The notes under the pieces were generated by a model. The model saw nothing but the letters and a program-made list of their open reading frames with translations, was not told the origin of the DNA and did no database searches. Positions 35,500-44,420 of a stretch of DNA of 64,000 nt are shown in pieces. Every line of letters starts with the position of its first letter. Positions within the stretch are counted from its first letter, which is position 1. This DNA comes from Roseithermus sacchariphilus (GTDB taxonomy: Bacteria > Bacteroidota > Rhodothermia > Rhodothermales > MEBIC09517): the NCBI GenBank assembly GCA_003285105.1, contig CP030158.1, positions 1,464,501-1,528,500 on the forward strand, in the 5' to 3' direction. Both the position numbers and the translations under genes were made by a program.

Positions 35500-35540
35500 A
35501 CCTGAAACAGGTTTCGGGTCGCCTTCAGGTTCGTTTCAGG
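35500..35540. promoter_or_regulatory. Nested inverted repeats in a divergent intergenic region, operator-like
   Basis: CCTGAAAC (35501-35508) has an exact inverted copy GTTTCAGG (35533-35540), and ACCTGAA (35500-35506) has an inverted copy TTCAGGT (35524-35530). They lie between the kinase start (35348, minus) and a small + strand gene (35604). Overlapping dyads sharing TTCAGG look like binding sites of a dimeric regulator. No factor can be named. Confidence 0.45.
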
Positions 35541-35603
35541 CGAGCGCTCTTATGCTGCTGACGCCCCTTCGATGGTTCTTCGATGCATCTCCCGGTTTCT
35601 TCC

Positions 35604-35897
35604 ATGAGCCCATCTGCCTTCATTTCGACGCCGCCGGTTTCTTCCCTCGAACAACTGGCCGAGCAGGTTGCCCGGAGCGGCCTGCGGCGCGCCGTGGTCC
35701 GCCTCGGCCGCTCGTTTGCCTCGGGGCTGTTCAGCGGGGCACACCCCGCCGGCACGTACGACGTGCTCGTCCTGGTATCCGGCACGGAGGCGTCCGTGAC
35801 GGCCTTCGGCACCGTGCTGGACGACAGGGGTGAACCCGTGGTGTGCCGCCTGCAGGAGCGGGTGCTCCTGGAGGAGCAGCCGGTGCTGCGCTTTTGA
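35604..35897 (+). CDS. Hypothetical protein, 97 residues
   Basis: No family is recognised. The protein has a short Ser/Pro-rich start, a helical segment (LEQLAEQVARSGLRRAVVRL) and beta-like stretches (YDVLVLVSG, ASVTAFGTVL, CRLQERVLL). It has no signal peptide or membrane helix. An alternative ATG at 35583 would add seven residues. It lies divergent from the twin kinase genes, with operator-like repeats between, and 208 bp before a pilin-like gene on the same strand. Base composition is less extreme than in flanking genes. It may be real but unconserved. Confidence 0.45.
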   Translation: MSPSAFISTPPVSSLEQLAEQVARSGLRRAVVRLGRSFASGLFSGAHPAGTYDVLVLVSGTEASVTAFGTVLDDRGEPVVCRLQERVLLEEQPVLRF

Positions 35898-36031
35898 CGT
35901 CAGCGCTTTCGCCGGTGCCGCTCCGGCGTCGGTGAGGGCCGACCGGGGCGCACCGGGGTCTGCGCCGGAGCTCGTCGGTAAGCTGAGACATCTTTTAGGC
36001 GGCATTCAGCCTGCCTTCAGGGAGCGCGTGG

Positions 36032-36039
36032 TATGTTTG
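36032..36039 (+). promoter_or_regulatory. Candidate -7 promoter element (TATGTTTG)
   Basis: TATGTTTG is a perfect match to the Bacteroidota-type -7 consensus TAnnTTTG and lies 66 bp upstream of the ATG at 36106. A recognisable -33 TTG element is not obvious. Confidence 0.5.
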
Positions 36040-36105
36040 GACGCAGCAGGACGCCCCGCGCGGCCCCTGCATACGGGAAACTTTCAGATTTAGACGGAGA
36101 CGGGC

Positions 36106-37224
36106 ATGGGAAAGGGAGCGATGTTACTCGTCATGGCCACGATGATCGGCGGAAGCATCATGCTCTTCCAGACCGACCAGACCGGGGCCGTCAGCACCCT
36201 GCAGCAATCCAGACGCCAGCAGGAAATGCTAGCGCGTGAGATCGCCCGGTCGGGCTACAATGCCCTCATCTCGCGGGCCCGCCAGATCGAAAAGCAGAAC
36301 CCCTCGGCTTCCGTCGAGGAGATCGTCAACCTCGTCAACGGCCCGAGCGGTCAGCTGACCGGTTCCTTCCAGGGCGGCACCTACACCGCCTCGCTCACGC
36401 AGGTGAGTGCGCTGGGCTACTCCGCCATGGTCGTCGGCACCTTCGGTGACGCCTCGCACCGGGTGCAGTCCAGCTGGGTGGCGGACGGGACGCTGGAGGT
36501 CACCGAGCCGAGCCTGCTCAAGGTCACCTTCCTCGAATCCATGGCCGGCTACTGCTCGGCGATCTTCCTGGAACGCTACGTGCCCTGGAGCAACAACGGC
36601 CACGGCAACAACGAGGACGGCGTCGACAGCAGCAACCCCGGCAAGTCCAAAGAGGGCGAAGACAGCGACCCGACCGTCGACGACGAGGTCAAGGTCGGCT
36701 CGAAGAAGTACCGCCGACTCGAACCGGAGCTGATCTTCGCACCGGGCAACAACCGCGACGGGGCCGAGGCGCTCTACACGACCGAGTTGCAGCCGGGCGA
36801 GCGCATCAACTTCATCCTGGCCGTCGACGCCGACTTCAGCTGCGAGAAGCGGGGCCAGGCCGTGACGATCAAGGACAGGTCGTTCAACTACACGCGGGCG
36901 GCGCTCACGGCGGACGTGAAGGACCTGGTGGACATGCAGGAGGGGCCCTACGCCATGATCGAACGCAGCCCGCTGGCCGAGGGCGTCTGGCGCATCGCCT
37001 TCGAGGACCTGATCTTCTCCGAGGACAAGCTGCTGGACATCAAGCAGAACGGGTACGGCGGCAGCTGGAACAGCAAGAAGAAGACCTACGGCGGGTCCGG
37101 CTGGAGCTATAACGTGGACGGCTACCGGCTGCTGCGGGACTTCGGCGGCAAGCCCGACTTCAGCGACCAGGTCATCGCCGTGCAGTTGCTCCCGGTGGAA
37201 ACCGTGGACCTGCCCACGGACTGA
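36106..37224 (+). CDS. Exported protein with a pilin-like N-terminal helix, unknown function
   Basis: The 372-residue protein starts with a short charged tip and a hydrophobic helix (MGKGAMLLVMATMIGGSIML) that continues into an amphipathic helix (QQSRRQQEMLAREIARSGYN). This layout resembles PilX/PilW-type minor pilins, though the prepilin peptidase motif is not canonical. The rest is polar and beta-rich, with an acidic Asn/Asp/Ser segment near 165-205 and two cysteines (in the AGYCSAIF and FSCEKRG contexts). No neighbouring pilus gene is seen. It is a single-gene unit with its own candidate promoter and a strong terminator. A surface or secreted role is likely; the pilin assignment is tentative. 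Confidence 0.6.
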   Translation: MGKGAMLLVMATMIGGSIMLFQTDQTGAVSTLQQSRRQQEMLAREIARSGYNALISRARQIEKQNPSASVEEIVNLVNGPSGQLTGSFQGGTYTASLTQVSALGYSAMVVGTFGDASHRVQSSWVADGTLEVTEPSLLKVTFLESMAGYCSAIFLERYVPWSNNGHGNNEDGVDSSNPGKSKEGEDSDPTVDDEVKVGSKKYRRLEPELIFAPGNNRDGAEALYTTELQPGERINFILAVDADFSCEKRGQAVTIKDRSFNYTRAALTADVKDLVDMQEGPYAMIERSPLAEGVWRIAFEDLIFSEDKLLDIKQNGYGGSWNSKKKTYGGSGWSYNVDGYRLLRDFGGKPDFSDQVIAVQLLPVETVDLPTD

Positions 37225-37267
37225 TAGAGCCGTCAGGGGATCGGCCGGGTACCGGGTTTGAGCGAGC

Positions 37268-37305
37268 GCATCGCCGGAGGGGCGTCCTTCCGGCGATGCT
37301 TTTTT
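37268..37305 (+). terminator. Intrinsic terminator after the pilin-like gene
   Basis: GCATCGCCGGA (37268-37278) pairs with TCCGGCGATGC (37289-37299), with two further G-C pairs possible, and is followed by six T residues (37300-37305). It ends the transcript of the gene stopping at 37224. Confidence 0.9.
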
Positions 37306-37606
37306 GGTGGAAGGCCCGAGGCGGGACAGGGTGCTGTGCCGGTATCGCCTGTGCCGGACCTTCCTCGCCGGTTCGACCCCCGGGGCGGCACCGGTGTCTG
37401 CGGCGGCGGTGCGCGGACCGCTGAAAGAGCGGGTATGAGGTGTCTCAGATCAAGTGAGCCACAGGCTAACGGGGCTTACGCCAGAGACTTGCGCCGGCGG
37501 GACGCGGCGCGGCTATACTTCGAACCAGATGGGTTGGCCTGTCTGTCCGGCAGCGTGTGCCGGCATCGAGGGCGAGCCGTTTTCCGTGTCTCATCTCGCG
37601 CAACGT
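37306..37606. other. Upstream region of the metallopeptidase gene
   Basis: This 301-bp stretch holds no convincing gene. A candidate promoter is TTGCGC (37489-37494), 18 bp, CTATAC (37513-37518), about 90 bp before the chosen start. The same bases contain TATACTTC, a loose match to the Bacteroidota-type -7 box. The rest shows nothing distinctive. Confidence 0.45.
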
Positions 37607-40600
37607 ATGCGGTGTTCGTGGATCGTGCTGGTGCTGGGGGTCGTCTGGCTGGTGCCGGCTGCTGCGGCCCAGGAGGCGGGCACCCGTCGGGCGGATGCGG
37701 TGCGGCATCTGGCGCCGGAGGCCCGGGCGCGCGTCGTCGAGCACGATCCGCGGGTCCACTTCACGACGCGTCCGGTGCCCGGAGGTCGGGTCGATGTCGC
37801 GTCCGGGGTGCTGCGGGCGGAGTACCAGGCCGTCGGAGCGGCGTCGCTGGCGCGGGCGGCCGCGCCCGAGGTGACGGCGCAGCGGTATCTGGCCCGTCGG
37901 GCGGCGGCCTTCGGCTGGACCCCCGAGGCGTCCGATCTCGAACTCGCGTCGGTCCATCGTACGCCGTACAGCAGCCACGTGGTGTTCCGGCAGACCTATC
38001 GGGGGGTGCCCGTCTTCAACCGCACCGTGAAGGTCAACCTCGATGCCGAAGGGCGTCCGGTGATGGTCTTCAGCGGCTACGCGCCGGACGTCGCCGCGCA
38101 GCCGGCGCTGCGGGTGGTCCCCACGCTGGAGGCCGACGCGGCGGTTGCGCGGGCCGGGGCGGCGGTGTCGAAGGCGCCCGTGCGCGCCGCCGCGCCCGAG
38201 CTGGTCGTCGTGCCGGATGCGCCGCCCCGGCTGGCCTGGAAGGTCATCGTCTGGCCGACGGATTATCCCGCCGAGTGGGAGGTGCTCGTCGATGCGCACG
38301 ACGGCACGCTGATCCAGCTGATGGACCTGAGCACCCACGCCGGCAAGGGGCACGAGGCGCACGCGCCGGCGTCGGCCCCGGATCCGGCTCCGGGATCGGC
38401 AGAGCCGCCGGCCACCGCGGCCGGCACGGCCTCCGGCACCGGCTTCGTGTTCGACCCCAACCCGCTGGCCGGGGCCGGTGTCGCCTACGGCGGCGCCTAC
38501 GTGGATGCCGGCGATGCAGACACCCCCGTGCTCACCGAGGCGCTTCGGGAGGTGACCCTGCCCGGCATCACGCAGGGCACGGACGGGCTGTACCGGCTCG
38601 AAGGGCCGCACGTTCGCATCGTCGGCGATGCGTCGATCGGCATTGCCGCCTACACCCCTCCCGCCGAGCCCACGCCGGAGGGCTTCCGCTATACCCGCAG
38701 CAACCCCTTCTTCGAGGCCGTCAACGCCTACTACCACATCGACGCCAGCCAGCGCTACGTCCAGGCCCTGGCGGTCGGCGACATCCAGAAGACGGGGGTA
38801 CGGGTGAATCCGCACGGCCTCGGGGCATTCGACGACTCCAAGTATTACACCAGCCTCAATGCCATCGCCTTCGGCCTCGGGGGCGTCGATGACGCCGAGG
38901 ATGCCGACGTCGTGCTCCACGAGTACGGTCATGCCCTGCTCGAAGCCAGCGCCCCGGGGCTGCTGCGTTCCCCCGAGGGGCGGGCGCTCCACGAAGGCTG
39001 GGCCGATTACTGGGCGGCCTCCTACAGCCGCCGGCAGGTGGAGGCCGGCAAGGCGGGCCGTACCGACTGGCAGACGCTCATGGAGTGGGACAGCGGCGAT
39101 GGGACCCTCTGGTCCGGCCGCAGCCTGGGCCGCTCGGGCCGCTACCCGCAGGATACCCGCTGCGACGATTCCTTCTCGTGCAACATCTATGAGGACGGGC
39201 TGCTCTGGGCCACGACGTTGATGGAGCTCTGGGACGCGCTCGGCCGCGACACGCAGGGACGCGTCATCACGGACCGGCTGACGCTCTTCTCGCACGCCTA
39301 TCTCAGCCACCCCGTCACCATGGCCGACGCCGCGCAGGCGCTCGTCCGCGCCGACTCCGCCCTGTACGGCGGGGCGCACATCGACGTGCTCTATCAGGTG
39401 CTCTCGGCCCGTGGCTTCCTGGAAGCCGTCGCCGCGCCGATCCTGATGCACGAACCGCTGGCTTCCACCGAGCAGCAGGGCGGTACGGTCCGCCTCCGCA
39501 CCCGCGTCGTCGGAACCGCCATCGCCTCGGTGACGGTCACCTACGGCTACGACACCGACACGCCGACGATCGCGCTGCCGCTCGTGGCCGAGGGCGACGG
39601 CGTGTATGCGGCTGACCTGCCGCTGCCGGAGACGGTGAGCGAGGTCGCCTATTACCTCACGGCGACCAACAGCCAGGGCGGATACACCCGCCTGCCGGCC
39701 GGCCAGGCTGTGTACCGGTTCTCCGCCGGTCCGGACGCCAGCCCGCCGCTGATCCTCCACGAGCCCCTGCGCCAGACGCCCACGGCCGCCTGGCCGCCCG
39801 ACGTGGTGGCGGACGTGCGGGACGACGCCGGGGTGGACTCCGTCTGGGTCGTCTTTGCGATCGAGGACGCCGCCGGCACCGAGCGGACGCAGGGCGCCTT
39901 CGGGCTGGCCTATGACGGCGACCACTACCGCGGGACGTTCCCGCTGGTCAAAGTAGACGAGGGCGATCGGCTGCGCTACCGGCTCTTTGCCCGGGATGCC
40001 GCGGCCGCCAAGAACGAGGCCGTCCTGCCCGAGCAGGGTACCTTCGACGTCCGCATCAGCGCGCGCGGGGTCCTGCAGGCCTACGACTTCGAGACGGCCA
40101 CCGCCTTTGCGGCCACCGGCGTCTGGGCTCAGGGCGTGCCCACCTTCGGCCTGCGCGTGGCTCGCTCGGGCGAGCAGGTCTGGGCCACCGCGCCGCAGAC
40201 GACGTACCCGGCCGAAGCCGGCGTCTCGTCGCTGACCATGCCCGCCCTCAACCTGGCCGGCTACGAGCACGTCGCACTCGTGTTCTGGCACTGGTACGAC
40301 CTCGAACACAACGGCACCGCGAGCCCGGACGGCGACGGCTCGGCCCTCCTCTGGGACGGCGCGAACGTCAAGGTGTCGACCGATGGCGGGGCGACGTGGA
40401 CGGTGCTGACGCCGATGCTGCCTGCCGGCGGCTACACGGGCACGATCAACGAGGCCTACGGCAACCCCCTCGGCGGGCAACCCGGCTTCGGCGGGTATAG
40501 CTACGGATGGCGGATGGCCGCCTTCGAACTGCCCACGGGACCGGATGTGCGGGTGCGCTTCGATCTGGGCACCGATGACAGCAACCAGGACGTCGCTCGG

Positions 40601-41776
40601 GACTATGCCGGCTGGTACCTGGATGACATCCGCATCGTCACCTACCCGGATGTGCTCTGGTCGGTCCTGCCGGACGAGGCGCCGCCGTCGGTCCTCGAGG
40701 CCCCGGCTGCCGAGGTCGTCGTGCCGCGGGGCGTCGTCTCGTTGCCCGTGTCCGTGCGGGTGGGGGATGACGTGGGCATCGACGGCGTCTGGGTCGATTA
40801 CGAGGTGCAGGCGGCCGAGCCGCAGACGGGCACGCTGCGCCTGGCGATGGCGCCCACGGATGCGGCCACCTATGCCGGGCTGCTGGAGCCGGCCGGCACG
40901 CTGGCTGCCGGGGATGAGATCCGCTATCGCCTCCGCGTTCGGGATGCCTCCGGCCGTGAGGTCACCTACCCGGCGGCGGAGGCGGCCCCGCTGCGGGCCG
41001 ACGTCCGGCTCATCGCGCAGGCCGACGCGCTGGCCGAGGTCCGCGCCACCGGCGTCTGGCAGGCCTTCGACGGCCTGTGGAGCGCCTCGCCGGGCTTCGA
41101 GGCCACCCCCCGCTCCAGCCTCGTCCTCCAGCCCGCCGACCTGCCGCTCGACGCCGACGTGCTGCGGCTCGTCGTGCGGCATCGCTTCGCGCTCGGCGCC
41201 GGCCTCGGCGGCAACGTGAAGGTGTCCACCGACGACGGCCGGACCTGGGTACCGCTGGAGCCGATCGGTGGCTATCAGGCGGTTCTGGAGGCCGGCGATC
41301 ACCCCATGGCCGGCGAACCCGTCTTCCAGGGGACGAGCCACGGCGATGCGGAAGCCCTCTTCGACCTGAGCCCGTATGCCGGCCGGCAGATCCGCCTCCG
41401 CGTCGACCTGGGGGCCGAGCGCGACCTGGAGGTCGGGGAGTTCTGGACCCTGGAGGCCGCCACGCTCTACTTCGATACCCGGACCCCCGGCGACGACGGC
41501 TTCACCGTGCCCCGCACGCTCACGCTCCACGCCAACTATCCCGATCCCTTCGTCGCCACCACCACGCTCGGCTACACCCTGCCCGAGGCCCTGCCCGTGC
41601 GCCTGGAGGTGTACGACCTGCTGGGCCGCCGCGTCGCCCTGCTGGTCGATGCCGAGCAGGCCGAAGGCACCTACACCCTCCCGTTCGACGGCAGCCGGCT
41701 CGCCAGCGGCGTCTACTTCCTGCGCCTCACCGCCGGCGCGCGGCAGCACGTCGAGCGGATGGTGATCGCCCGGTAG
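37607..41776 (+). CDS. Secreted M36 (fungalysin)-like metallopeptidase with a C-terminal sorting domain
   Basis: The 1,389-residue protein begins with a signal peptide ending near PAAAAQ. A fungalysin-type propeptide (about 30-230; SSHVVFRQTYRGVPVFNRTV region) precedes the catalytic domain. Its zinc site is HEYGH (438-442) with the third ligand probably E463 in HEGWADYW. Downstream lie several beta-sandwich modules and two MAM/immune-inhibitor-like segments with DGGATWTVL- and DDGRTWVPL-type motifs. The last 85 residues (YPDPF, then VYDLLGRRVALL, then ASGVYFLRL) resemble type IX secretion sorting domains, implying export across the outer membrane. I chose the ATG at 37607 because it starts the signal peptide; a frame open from 37454 adds 51 unlikely residues. 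Confidence 0.88.
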   Translation: MRCSWIVLVLGVVWLVPAAAAQEAGTRRADAVRHLAPEARARVVEHDPRVHFTTRPVPGGRVDVASGVLRAEYQAVGAASLARAAAPEVTAQRYLARRAAAFGWTPEASDLELASVHRTPYSSHVVFRQTYRGVPVFNRTVKVNLDAEGRPVMVFSGYAPDVAAQPALRVVPTLEADAAVARAGAAVSKAPVRAAAPELVVVPDAPPRLAWKVIVWPTDYPAEWEVLVDAHDGTLIQLMDLSTHAGKGHEAHAPASAPDPAPGSAEPPATAAGTASGTGFVFDPNPLAGAGVAYGGAYVDAGDADTPVLTEALREVTLPGITQGTDGLYRLEGPHVRIVGDASIGIAAYTPPAEPTPEGFRYTRSNPFFEAVNAYYHIDASQRYVQALAVGDIQKTGVRVNPHGLGAFDDSKYYTSLNAIAFGLGGVDDAEDADVVLHEYGHALLEASAPGLLRSPEGRALHEGWADYWAASYSRRQVEAGKAGRTDWQTLMEWDSGDGTLWSGRSLGRSGRYPQDTRCDDSFSCNIYEDGLLWATTLMELWDALGRDTQGRVITDRLTLFSHAYLSHPVTMADAAQALVRADSALYGGAHIDVLYQVLSARGFLEAVAAPILMHEPLASTEQQGGTVRLRTRVVGTAIASVTVTYGYDTDTPTIALPLVAEGDGVYAADLPLPETVSEVAYYLTATNSQGGYTRLPAGQAVYRFSAGPDASPPLILHEPLRQTPTAAWPPDVVADVRDDAGVDSVWVVFAIEDAAGTERTQGAFGLAYDGDHYRGTFPLVKVDEGDRLRYRLFARDAAAAKNEAVLPEQGTFDVRISARGVLQAYDFETATAFAATGVWAQGVPTFGLRVARSGEQVWATAPQTTYPAEAGVSSLTMPALNLAGYEHVALVFWHWYDLEHNGTASPDGDGSALLWDGANVKVSTDGGATWTVLTPMLPAGGYTGTINEAYGNPLGGQPGFGGYSYGWRMAAFELPTGPDVRVRFDLGTDDSNQDVARDYAGWYLDDIRIVTYPDVLWSVLPDEAPPSVLEAPAAEVVVPRGVVSLPVSVRVGDDVGIDGVWVDYEVQAAEPQTGTLRLAMAPTDAATYAGLLEPAGTLAAGDEIRYRLRVRDASGREVTYPAAEAAPLRADVRLIAQADALAEVRATGVWQAFDGLWSASPGFEATPRSSLVLQPADLPLDADVLRLVVRHRFALGAGLGGNVKVSTDDGRTWVPLEPIGGYQAVLEAGDHPMAGEPVFQGTSHGDAEALFDLSPYAGRQIRLRVDLGAERDLEVGEFWTLEAATLYFDTRTPGDDGFTVPRTLTLHANYPDPFVATTTLGYTLPEALPVRLEVYDLLGRRVALLVDAEQAEGTYTLPFDGSRLASGVYFLRLTAGARQHVERMVIAR

Positions 41777-41854
41777 GCCGGCTCCTGCAGGCCGGGGCGG
41801 CTGTCACGGCGTGAAATTCCCGCAAGGAGGAAAACCCGTCGGTCGGGCGGGTCG

Positions 41855-41862
41855 TACCTTGC
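41855..41862 (+). promoter_or_regulatory. Candidate -7 promoter element of ahcY (TACCTTGC)
   Basis: TACCTTGC lies 49 bp before the ahcY ATG and matches the TAnnTTTG consensus except at two positions. The 135-bp upstream region shows no SAH-riboswitch core that I can recognise. Confidence 0.3.
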
Positions 41863-41911
41863 CTCTGTATCGCGCGGGAGTTCTATCAACCACGTCTGAC
41901 GCCACAGGAGC

Positions 41912-43189
41912 ATGGATTACAAAGAGGGAGCCTACAAGGTACGCGACCTGAGCCTGGCCGACAGCGGCCGCAAGCGCATCGAATGGGCCGAGAGCCGCAT
42001 GCCGGTGCTGATGAAGCTGCGCCAGGAGTATGCGGCCGCGCAGCCGTTCAAGGGGTACAAGATCACCGGGTGTCTGCACGTCACCAAGGAGACGGCCGTG
42101 CTGATCGAGACGTTCAGGGCCTGCGGGGCCGAGGTGGCCTGGAGCGGGTGCAACCCCCTCTCCACCAACGACGAAGTGGCCGCGGCGCTGGCCGCCGCCG
42201 GCATCGAGATCTACGCCTGGTACGGCCAGAACACCGAGGAATTCTACTGGTGCATCGAGCGCACCATCGACACGCCGCCGCACACCACGCTGGACGACGG
42301 GGCGGATCTCATCTTCACGGTCCATCACAAACACCCGGAACTGGCCGAGCACATCATCGGCGGCAGCGAAGAGACGACGACCGGCGTCCACCGCCTCCGG
42401 GCCATGGCGGCCGACGGGAAGCTGCTCTATCCGGTCTTCGCCGTCAACGACGCCGAGACGAAGTGGGACTTCGACAACGTCTACGGCACCGGGCAGTCCA
42501 CCCTCGACGGCATCCTGCGGGCCTCCAGCGTGCTCCTGGCCGGCAAGAACTTCGTCGTGGCCGGCTACGGGCATTGCGGGCGCGGCGTGGCGATGCGGGC
42601 CAAGGGCATGGGCGCCAACGTCATCGTCACCGAGGTCAAGCCCACCGCGGCGCTGAAGGCGACGCTCGACGGCATGCGCGTCATGCCGATGGCCGAGGCC
42701 GCCCGCATCGGGGACATCTTCGTGACGGCCACCGGCATGAAGGACGTCATCCGGGGCGAGCACTTCGTGGTGATGAAGGATGGCGCCATCGTGTGCAACA
42801 CGGGCCACTACGACGTGGAACTGAACCTGAAGGAACTGGCCGAGCTGTCCACCGACACGCGCGTCGTCCGCCCGGACAACCGCGAGTACACCCTGGAGAA
42901 TGGGAAGAAGATCTTCGTGCTGGCCGACGGGCGCCTGGTGAACCTGGCCGCGGCCGAGGGGCACCCCAGCGAGGTGATGGACATGAGCTTCGCCAACCAG
43001 TTCATGGCGCACCTGACGCTGATCCAGAAGCACGAAGCCGGGGAGAAGCTGGAGAACACGGTGATCGACCTGCCGGAGGAGCTCGACCAGGAGATCGCCC
43101 GGATCAAGCTGGAGACGATGGGCATCGCCATCGACGCGCTCACGCCCGAGCAGCAAGCCTACGCCACCGACTACTCCGCCGGCACCTGA
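41912..43189 (+). CDS. ahcY: Adenosylhomocysteinase AhcY
   Basis: AhcY hydrolyses S-adenosylhomocysteine to adenosine and homocysteine using tightly bound NAD, relieving product inhibition of methyltransferases. The 425-residue protein has the substrate-site segments GCLHVTKETAVLIETF near 52-67 and SGCNPLSTNDEVAAAL near 76-91, the NAD-binding loop VVAGYGHCGRGVA near 213-225 and the VCNTGHYDVE region near 295. It lacks the internal insertion and the C-terminal FKPDHYRY-type tail of eukaryotic and proteobacterial enzymes, so it resembles the shorter archaeal/Thermotoga type. The activated methyl cycle links it to metK. Confidence 0.97.
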   Translation: MDYKEGAYKVRDLSLADSGRKRIEWAESRMPVLMKLRQEYAAAQPFKGYKITGCLHVTKETAVLIETFRACGAEVAWSGCNPLSTNDEVAAALAAAGIEIYAWYGQNTEEFYWCIERTIDTPPHTTLDDGADLIFTVHHKHPELAEHIIGGSEETTTGVHRLRAMAADGKLLYPVFAVNDAETKWDFDNVYGTGQSTLDGILRASSVLLAGKNFVVAGYGHCGRGVAMRAKGMGANVIVTEVKPTAALKATLDGMRVMPMAEAARIGDIFVTATGMKDVIRGEHFVVMKDGAIVCNTGHYDVELNLKELAELSTDTRVVRPDNREYTLENGKKIFVLADGRLVNLAAAEGHPSEVMDMSFANQFMAHLTLIQKHEAGEKLENTVIDLPEELDQEIARIKLETMGIAIDALTPEQQAYATDYSAGT

Positions 43190-43222
43190 CGCGGGCTGCC
43201 GGGGCGGTCGGTGCAGCGCGCT

Positions 43223-43251
43223 TTGGCAATTCAGGCGGCCGGGTGTTATCC
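43223..43251 (+). promoter_or_regulatory. Candidate sigma-70-like promoter
   Basis: TTGGCA (43223-43228), a 17-bp spacer and TTATCC (43246-43251) lie about 50 bp before the outer-membrane protein start at 43303. The -35 box is good and the -10 box is weak. Confidence 0.4.
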
Positions 43252-43302
43252 TGACCGCCGTGCATGTACGTCTGCTCTCTTCACCCGTCTACCCGTCCGA
43301 TC

Positions 43303-43833
43303 ATGTCCATCCGCACACGCACATCTGCCCTCCGCATGGCCTCGGCGCTTCTGCTGGCCATGGTCATTGCCATGCCGGCACAGGCCCAGATCGACCTCAA
43401 GATAGGCCCACGCCTCGGTTACGACGTCGGGGACATCGAGGAAGCCTTCCTGGGTGTGGAAGCCCGCGTGGGCCTGCCGGTGATGCCGGTCGAGTTCAAC
43501 GGCTCGTTCGACTACTACTTCATGGAGGAGAACGTCAACTTCTGGAGTGTGCACGTCGGTGGCCTCTACGCGCTCAAGGCTCCGGGCATCCCGGTGGCGC
43601 CCTACGTGGGGGCCGGGCTCGACTTCTCGCGCCTCTCCGTCGAGGTCCCCGAGTTTGATACGCCCTTCGGCTCGTTCGGCGGGGACAGCACCGGCAACAC
43701 CGAGGTGGGCCTCGGGTTGATCGGCGGCGTCAGCTTCGCCTTCGGCCCGCTCAACCCGTTCGTGCAGGCGCAGATCTCCCTCGGGGATTACGACCTCTAC
43801 ACCCTGTCCGCCGGCCTGCTCTTCGGACTCTGA
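43303..43833 (+). CDS. Outer membrane beta-barrel protein (OmpW/OmpA-like small barrel)
   Basis: The 176-residue protein has a clear signal peptide ending near MPAQAQ. The mature part is about 145 residues of alternating beta strands rich in Gly and aromatic residues (DLKIGPRLGYDV, FNGSFDYYF, VAPYVGAGLDFSRL, LGLIGGVSFAFGPL) and ends in a hydrophobic residue (LLFGL), as in small eight-stranded barrels of Bacteroidota. Function is unknown. The ATG at 43303 is preferred to one at 43264 because it directly begins the signal peptide. A terminator-type hairpin follows. Confidence 0.85.
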   Translation: MSIRTRTSALRMASALLLAMVIAMPAQAQIDLKIGPRLGYDVGDIEEAFLGVEARVGLPVMPVEFNGSFDYYFMEENVNFWSVHVGGLYALKAPGIPVAPYVGAGLDFSRLSVEVPEFDTPFGSFGGDSTGNTEVGLGLIGGVSFAFGPLNPFVQAQISLGDYDLYTLSAGLLFGL

Positions 43834-43870
43834 GCCGGGGGCCTTTCCCCTGCATGTATAGAATACACAG

Positions 43871-43906
43871 AAACGCCGCGCTCGTCTATGGACGGGCGCG
43901 GCGTTT
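43871..43906. terminator. Strong hairpin between convergent genes, likely bidirectional terminator
   Basis: AAACGCCGCGCTCGTC (43871-43886) pairs with GACGGGCGCGGCGTTT (43891-43906) around a TATG loop: 16 positions with one mismatch. It lies between the + strand barrel gene (stop 43833) and the minus-strand ferredoxin gene (stop 43988). The stem ends in A/T runs on both sides, so it could act on both transcripts. Confidence 0.8.
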
Positions 43907-43987
43907 CGCGTGATAGGGTGCCGTCGATAGCGAGGCCTTCCGGGCGGTTGGGACCGCCACGACCCCGCCCATCGGGTCCGAACGAGG

Positions 43988-44338
43988 TCATTCGCCGGTA
44001 TCCCAGGTCAGGATGTCCTGCTCGGACTTCTCGGCCGTAGCCCACTTGTCCGCGTCCGGCAGCGGGTCTTTCTTCTCGGTGATGTTATAGCCGAGCGCCT
44101 TCCACTGGTTGGCGAGGTACTCGTTCCACTGCGCGTAATGCGCCCACTTCTCCGGCAACTCGTCATCGGCGTAGATGGCCTCGACGGGGCAGACGGGGAC
44201 GCAGGCGTTGCAGTCGATGCATTCGTCCGGATGGATCACGAGGAAGTTGGGGCCTTCGTAGAAGCAATCGACCGGGCACACTTCGACGCAGTCCGTGTGC
44301 TTGCAGTTGATGCACGGCTCGGCGACGACGTACGGCAT
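43988..44338 (-). CDS. fdxA: 7Fe ferredoxin FdxA
   Basis: The 116-residue protein has the cysteine pattern of 7Fe (3Fe-4S plus 4Fe-4S) ferredoxins: C9, C17 and C50 for the 3Fe cluster and C21, C40, C43 and C46 for the 4Fe cluster, with an extra C12 as in Azotobacter-type FdI. The long acidic C-terminal extension after residue 60 is typical of this class. It is a low-potential cytoplasmic electron carrier. The frame continues far upstream, but the ATG at 44338 starts the family sequence (MPYVV). It has no operon partners. Confidence 0.96.
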   Translation of the reverse strand: MPYVVAEPCINCKHTDCVEVCPVDCFYEGPNFLVIHPDECIDCNACVPVCPVEAIYADDELPEKWAHYAQWNEYLANQWKALGYNITEKKDPLPDADKWATAEKSEQDILTWDTGE

Positions 44339-44420
44339 AAAGGTGTGGGATTCAGGATGAGAGAGGAACGGCGTTCGGGGGCTGACGCCCGGAACGCCGG
44401 CCGGTTCCGAAGAGAGGGCG

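Noticed and set aside
27103-35561. Two antisense frames of more than 1,300 codons opposite the hybrid kinases
   Set aside because: High GC with strong third-position bias leaves the antisense frame free of stops. The opposite strand encodes clear multidomain kinases and the antisense peptides are low-complexity.
41777-41911. SAH riboswitch upstream of ahcY
   Set aside because: The 135-bp leader does not show the conserved SAH aptamer core by eye.
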